Assembly: GCA_018398765.1 (NCBI GenBank)
Contig: JAHBMJ010004644.1
Coordinates: 733 to 32,816, forward strand
Source of the DNA: Chromera velia
Lineage: Eukaryota; Sar; Chromeraceae
Length of the DNA: 32,084 bases
Direction of reading: 5' to 3'
Made by a program: the position numbers and the translations under genes. Positions 27,879-32,084 of the stretch are shown in pieces; position 1 is the first letter of the stretch, and each line of letters opens with the position of its first letter. The notes beneath the pieces were generated by a model that saw only the letters and a program-made list of their open reading frames with translations, searched no databases and was not told where the DNA came from.

Positions 27879-30800
27879 TGCTCTCTCTTCTCTTCTCTTC
27901 TCTTTTCTGCCGTTCTCTACCTCCTGTGGGTCTGGCAGTCTGTCTGTCATTCTATCTTCTCCTTCTCTGTGCGTGTGCATGTTTGAATGAGTGAGTGAGT
28001 GAGTGAGTGAGTGAGTGAGTGAGGGAGTGAGTGAGGGAGTGAGTGAGTGAGTGAATGAGTGAGTGAGTGAGTGTGTGAGAGAACGTGTGTGAGTCTGCAG
28101 CAATCCCCGCCTTCTCTCCCGGTCCGTATATGGAATAACATCTTTCCAGCTTTCTTCTCTTATGCTTTGCTGTGCATCGTCACAGACAGCCTGAAAGTCT
28201 GGGCATACACAGCATGGCCCTTAACAGATTTCCCGGGAGGCTTTGTGGACTGCGGGCAGATTGGCATGACGGCAGGAAGACAGAAGAGCTATGTGAGATA
28301 TATGTTTCTGCCTGCCTGCCTGCCTGTGCCTGCCTACAGGGTGGACATCACCAACGTATTCCAATCAGATTCCCAGAAGGCCTACTCGGCCCTGCCGGCA
28401 GTGCAGGTGAGAGCGGACACCGCCGCGCCCTCGGGGGGGTTCGGCGGTTTCGCGTACAACAAGCCGGTGGGACGCATGAGGTCTGCACGTTCGCTTTTGA
28501 ACCTTCAAAATCAGGGACATCAGGGGCCCGGGATGCAGGCCCATCGGGGGCATTTTGGGTCTTCTCAGGGCCAGCAGGGCGTTCCTGAGTCGGCAGACGT
28601 CCGACCTCTCCGGCATGTTCGTTCGATGAACAAGCTGGAGGCCATCGGGGCACTGCCTGTGTTGGAGGAAGAGCAGGAGAGGAAGCTGGGGCCTGAATTT
28701 GGGTACGATTTGAAGATGATTGGAAAGCACTACGATCACAGACGACGGTTGAGAAAAACATACAGACATCTGCGGCGGGTCAGTCGATGGTCTGACAATT
28801 GAGGGAGGGATCGGATGGGGGGATCTGGGAATGAATAACCGGGGATTATTTTTGTCTGCTTTTGTTTGGGCTCCTCTTCTCTGTTATGCCGACACAGGGA
28901 GTTTATAGCATGCAAATCTCGAGCTGAACGTTTTGCTTCAAGATGTGCTGCCAAAGTTTTCATTCGTAGTCTTGCAGTGCTCCTTCCTTTCTTTGTTCCC
29001 TTTTTTTGAGCTGCTTCTCTAAACTCTTCGAGACATTTTCCTTTGCGTGAAGACCCTCTCCCTCATCCCCTCATCCTTCCTCCGCGTGTGTGTCTTTCTG
29101 CTCTTTCTGCAGGGCCGGGTCGTCCCCCTGAAGGTGAAGTCTATTGATGGACAGAACATCGCCTCTGTGATGGCCATCGCCAGACACTGCAGCACGGAGG
29201 CAGGGGGGGACCCCCTCTCCTGCCCCCCTCTTGAAGAATTCGCCGTAGTCGTCACAAACTTCAGCGAGAGACCAATCGAGGCCCACGTCTCTCTGCAGAC
29301 GTTGTGGGTCGAGTTTCAGTCAGCAGGTTAGTCACTCAGCCAGTCTGTCTGTTTGGCTATCACTTTTGTTTCTTTCTTTCTTTCTTTCTTTCATTCATTC
29401 ATTCATTCAATCAATCTTGCGTCTTCTCAGTCTCTCCGTTCTACTCTCTCAGTTCCTGTCTGACATCGAAATGCGGTCAAAGTTCGTGGGGAAAATCAGA
29501 AGAAGGAAAGTGACCGAGCTGCCAACTCACTAGGTCTGACAAGGCGTAGTCCCTTAAAGTTTCCTTCTTCTTCTCTTCTGTGAGAGAGAGAGAAAGCCGT
29601 GCTGCTCCGTGAGGAAAGGAGAGGGGGCGAGGGAGTGATGGCACAGTCCCACACAAGGGAAAGTCTGCACGGCTGTAATTGGGGCCCCTTAGATCAGATC
29701 TCTCAATCCCCCTCACGTGTGTTGTTCTGGAGTTTGTTTGCAGACGAAGGTGGAGTGTGGGAAGTCACAGACGTTTTTGAAGACCCCCCCACCGAAATCG
29801 ACGCGTACACATTCAATGAACTCCTGGACTCTCGTCATATCTTCAGCCTCGCACCCTTCTCGTCGGCCTGCAGGGGATTTAGGGTCCGTCTGCTGCTTCT
29901 TTCTTTGTTCTTTTTCTGAATGAAAAGAATTTTGTATGAAAGTAAATGCAGGGGATTTAGGGTCCGTCTGCTGCTTCTTTCTTTGTTCTTTTTCTGAATG
30001 AAAAGAATTTTGTATGAAAGTAAATGCAGCGGATTTAGGGTCCGTTTTTCTGCTGCTTCTTTGTTTCACTTACTTTTTCGATGATGCCTTTTCCCTGCAG
30101 TTTTGTTGTCCAGCTTCCGGTCTGAACGCTCAATTCTTCTCTCCTGACTCATTTACTGATCCGTTTCTCGCTCTCCGCCCGTCCCCCTTTTTGCTCTTGA
30201 TTTTGTTTGCAGTTGCTCTCTTCTGAAAAGTCCAAAGGGAACGTGGTGAAGAAACTGTACGGTGCTTCTTTGAAGAGACTGAAGAGGGACCTCAGCCTCC
30301 GAGTGGGGGGGGGAGTGGGGGCCTCCGAGGTCGCCATCGAGAAGAATTTCATCATCGCGAACGTTCTGAAAGCAATCAGGGAAGAAGGCTCAGTCGCAAA
30401 GTCAGTCAGTCAGTCAGAGTCAGTCAGTCAGAGTCAGTCAGTCAGTCAGAGTCAGTCAGTCAGTCAGTCAGTCAGTCAGAGTCAGTCAGTCAGTCAGTCA
30501 GTCAGTCAGCCAGTCAGAGTCAGCCAGTCAGAGTCAGTCAGTCAGTCAGTCAGTCAGTCAGTCAGAGTCAGTCAGTCAGTCAGTCAGAGTCAGTCAGTCA
30601 GTCAGAGTCAGTCAGTCAGTCAGAGTCAGTCAGTCAGTCAGTCAGAGTCAGTCAGTCAGAGTCAGTCAGTCAGAGTCAGTCAGTCAGAAGTCAGTCAGTC
30701 AGTCAGTCAGAGAGAGAATGATTGAGTATCGACATCAATTCTCTTTCATTCATTCTCTCCCTCCCTCCCTTTTTCACGCTCCGTCTCTCCCTTCCTATCG

Positions 30801-32084
30801 AGGCTCGACCCGGTGCCCGTTTCTGGGCAGTTTTCTTCCGTTGTCCTTCTCTTCTTTCAGAATTATTTCTTCTAATTCGGGCTGCATGCCGCTTTGTTGC
30901 TGGCTGGTCGGAGAGAAGTTCTTTTTTTGGGATGGATCCATTCTGTCACTTTCGCACTTGCTTTCCTTCTCTTTGTCTTCTCTCTGGGGCCCCTGATGTG
31001 TTTTCAGATTCGCGGACGTCCTCCACGACTTCTTTGTCCTCAAGAGGGTCTTCGGAGAGGACAACGTACCCGATCTGTATCCTCTGTTCAGAGACAGCGG
31101 GATCTTCGGAGGCACTACTCCCGACCCATCCCTTGAACTCACCACTACGCATCTGTTCGCAAAGCTCGAGAGCATCGCAGAAGGAGACGGGAAGGAATCG
31201 ACAAACCCGGTGGTGAAACTGGCACGAGAAATTCTTGCCTCCAACACCCTCGGCTCTGTGGTGTTTGTGACACCCGAACTCGGAAAATGGTCAACAGTCG
31301 GAGGTCTTGGGGTGATGATTGACGACCTCTCTGCCACCATGGCGACTCTTGGAATCGATGTGCGTCTTTCGCTGACATTGTCATTTTCTTTTGCCTGCCT
31401 GGATCTCTCAGAGACTTATGCACAGTTCTTTCTTTTGATGATTGATTGACTGCCTCGGCATGCATACCACCAGCTCGTAGCCTCTCTCTACTGGGTAGCA
31501 TACGTTTTCTAAATGAGGTCAAACAGTGTAGAAGTCGTTTGTTCAGAGACAGCTCGGCGTCAACTCTGTGATGTGTTTCACGTGTCTCTCTGAAGTTACT
31601 GGTTTTTTGTTTATTTTTTCCAATCCCCAGCTCGGAACAGGTTTTGACTCGATGATCATGTTCTTTTTTTTTGTTGTGCAGGTCTGGGTGATCTCTCCCT
31701 ACTACGACTATAACCGGAAGGGCCAACAGGGGTACCTGGCTGCAGATGGGATCGAGTGGAAATTCAACATCGATGTCAGTGCCTGCCTGTGTGCCTGCGT
31801 GCGAAGGGACGCTTCTGTTTGTCGACACTTTGCATGCCCTTTCTTCTTCCTTTCCGGTTTATAATTTCCTTCCTTGCGCATTCATGTATGTGTGTGCTTA
31901 GAATGGACAAAGAAAAGAGCTGAGTGGAGTTCTGTGTACGCGCAGCTGGTAATATCAGGCCAGTCGATTCCCATCGGGGTCCACCAGGGGGTATACAACG
32001 GAGTCAACCTCGTGTTTCTCCACAACGGCACTTTCTTCCCCTCAGTGTACCCAGACTGGGATGCAGCCATGGCCATCAGGTGGG
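22433..32084 (+). CDS. Gene C: GH13 amylase-like / GT5 glycogen (starch) synthase fusion, 3' truncated by window
   Basis: Exons: 22433-23476, 23841-23912, 24261-24708, 25144-25415, 25648-25811, 26094-26216, 26766-26868, 27257-27837, 28340-28778, 29113-29326, 29744-29883, 30213-30400, 31008-31359, 31682-31774, 31946->32084. All junctions are GT-AG with matching phases and yield 1,457 residues before the window ends. The start is the first ATG after an in-frame TGA at 22394; a second ATG follows directly. Order: N-terminal region of about 400 residues, a beta-sandwich-like region, a GH13 (alpha-amylase-like) barrel, a linker beta domain, then the start of a GT5 glycosyltransferase. The layout resembles fungal alpha-1,3-glucan synthases (Ags/Mok). 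The GT5 part would transfer glucose from a nucleotide sugar to an alpha-glucan, probably from UDP-glucose in the cytosol (inference). Confidence 0.88.
25144..27837 (+). CDS. Gene C GH13 alpha-amylase-like domain
   Basis: Five exons, residues 523-935. The barrel starts GTFASVAASLNDWKERGITT then VYLMGALARDNG. The region I strand is GIKIVVDSLSRVSSSRSH with Asp658; the usual Asn-His after it is absent. Region II is GYRFGVDGVRLDNAQ, with the candidate nucleophile Asp735 after Arg733. Region III is DFLVVGECW, with the candidate acid/base Glu817. At the place where region IV should have His-Asp the sequence is SSCSHSSPYPALLYGRGAW, with His896 but no Asp. Known GH13 enzymes use three carboxylates, so activity may be reduced or changed. 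The YPALLYGRGAW...VDVLFFMPDIP segment matches what is expected of the alpha-glucan-synthase-type amylase domain. Confidence 0.87.
26283..26334 (+). repeat. 26-bp perfect tandem duplication in a gene C intron
   Basis: Two adjacent identical copies beginning GCTCCTCCACGATCTTGG, within intron 26217-26765. Confidence 0.9.
27846..28077 (+). repeat. GT array and GAGT array in a gene C intron
   Basis: (GT)n at 27846-27877, eight bases after the donor at 27838, and a (GAGT)n tract at about 27987-28077 in the same intron. Confidence 0.92.
28340..30400 (+). CDS. Gene C linker / beta domain between GH13 and GT5
   Basis: Four exons, residues 937-1262. It begins VDITNVFQSDSQKAYSALP, has a disordered Gly/Gln/Arg-rich insert of about 90 residues, then FGYDLKMIGKHYDHRRRLRK. 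The next exon reads RVVPLKVKSIDGQNIASVMA and FAVVVTNFSERPIEAHVSLQ, typical of the C-terminal beta domain of a GH13 enzyme. The 29744-29883 exon ends SSACRGFR at a donor AGG|gtccgt. That boundary is duplicated downstream in 78-bp tandem copies. The 30213-30400 exon ends in phase 2 directly at a GTCA repeat. Confidence 0.82.
29869..30060 (+). repeat. 78-bp tandem repeat spanning a splice donor
   Basis: Copies start at 29869, 29947 and 30025; the last is diverged and partial. Each begins TGCAG then GGATTTAGG|gtccgt, the exon end and donor of gene C. The duplication therefore covers the exon/intron boundary, and each copy carries an AG just upstream plus the donor. Confidence 0.9.
30401..30717 (+). 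repeat. GTCA tetranucleotide array starting at a splice donor
   Basis: About 315 bp of (GTCA)n interrupted by GA every few units. The first GT is the donor of the gene C intron 30401-31007. Confidence 0.92.
31008..32084 (+). CDS. Gene C GT5 glycogen/starch synthase domain (start only)
   Basis: Three exons, residues 1264-1457, cut by the window edge. SVVFVTPELGKWSTVGGLGV (residues 1346-1365) is the N-terminal nucleotide-sugar signature of GT5 synthases. In bacterial GlgA the motif is K-T/V-G-G-L; here Thr1359 sits where the Lys is expected. It continues VWVISPYYDYNRKGQQGYLA and IGVHQGVYNGVNLVFLHNGT, matching the first Rossmann domain. The C-terminal Rossmann domain and any membrane segments, as found in fungal alpha-1,3-glucan synthases, lie outside. 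Donors 31360 and 31775 are phase 0. Confidence 0.9.

Noticed and set aside
30401..30717. CRISPR-like or satellite array
   Set aside because: Four-base units without spacers, inside a eukaryotic intron.
30207..30725. Long SVSQSVSQ repeat protein
   Set aside because: It is the GTCA array read in frame. The exon ends at 30400, and the next exon at 31008 restores the GT5 frame.

Overview
This window is nuclear DNA of a eukaryote. It has many short exons, GT-AG introns of about 60-2,500 bp, and introns packed with di- and tetranucleotide microsatellites. Intron density, mixed GC, TGCATGCA motifs in a promoter and a cytosolic-type (AGS/GT5-like) storage-glucan enzyme suggest a myzozoan alga or relative, with Chromera-like chromerids the best guess. 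That is inference only. All gene models were built by eye from splice-site pairs and reading-phase continuity, without transcript data.

Layout. (1) 48-238, plus strand: the tail exon of a gene that enters from the left. (2) About 10,607 down to 235, minus strand (gene A): a protein of roughly 1,150 residues built from up to 29 exons. It has a short hydrophobic/Cys-rich start, a 569-codon exon ending in an Ala-rich helix, a run of a 10-residue 'LTPxDL' repeat, and a helical C-terminus. Every intron can be read in phase 2, and many exons are 6-57 nt. (3) 10,608-11,174: a divergent promoter region with a TATA-like palindrome, TGCATGCA and GATCGATC motifs. (4) 11,175-19,972, plus strand (gene B): a predicted type I membrane protein of about 912 residues with signal peptide, ectodomain, one transmembrane helix and a cytosolic domain resembling the LURP-one/Tubby C-terminal fold. 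Its largest intron (11,738-14,291) is AT-rich and carries a foldback (MITE-like) element. (5) 19,973-22,432: intergenic, part of it AT-rich, with one unresolved open stretch. (6) 22,433 to the right edge, plus strand (gene C): 15 exons encoding the first 1,457 residues of a fusion of an alpha-amylase-like (GH13) domain to a glycogen/starch synthase (GT5) domain, laid out as in fungal alpha-1,3-glucan synthases.

Function. Gene C is the only gene with a recognisable enzymatic role, synthesis or remodelling of storage or wall alpha-glucan. Genes A and B are divergently arranged and may share regulation, but nothing in the sequence links their functions. The main novelties are the all-phase-2 microexon architecture and decapeptide repeat of gene A, the membrane-tethered LOR-like protein of gene B, the altered catalytic motifs in gene C, and microsatellites that begin exactly at splice donors.
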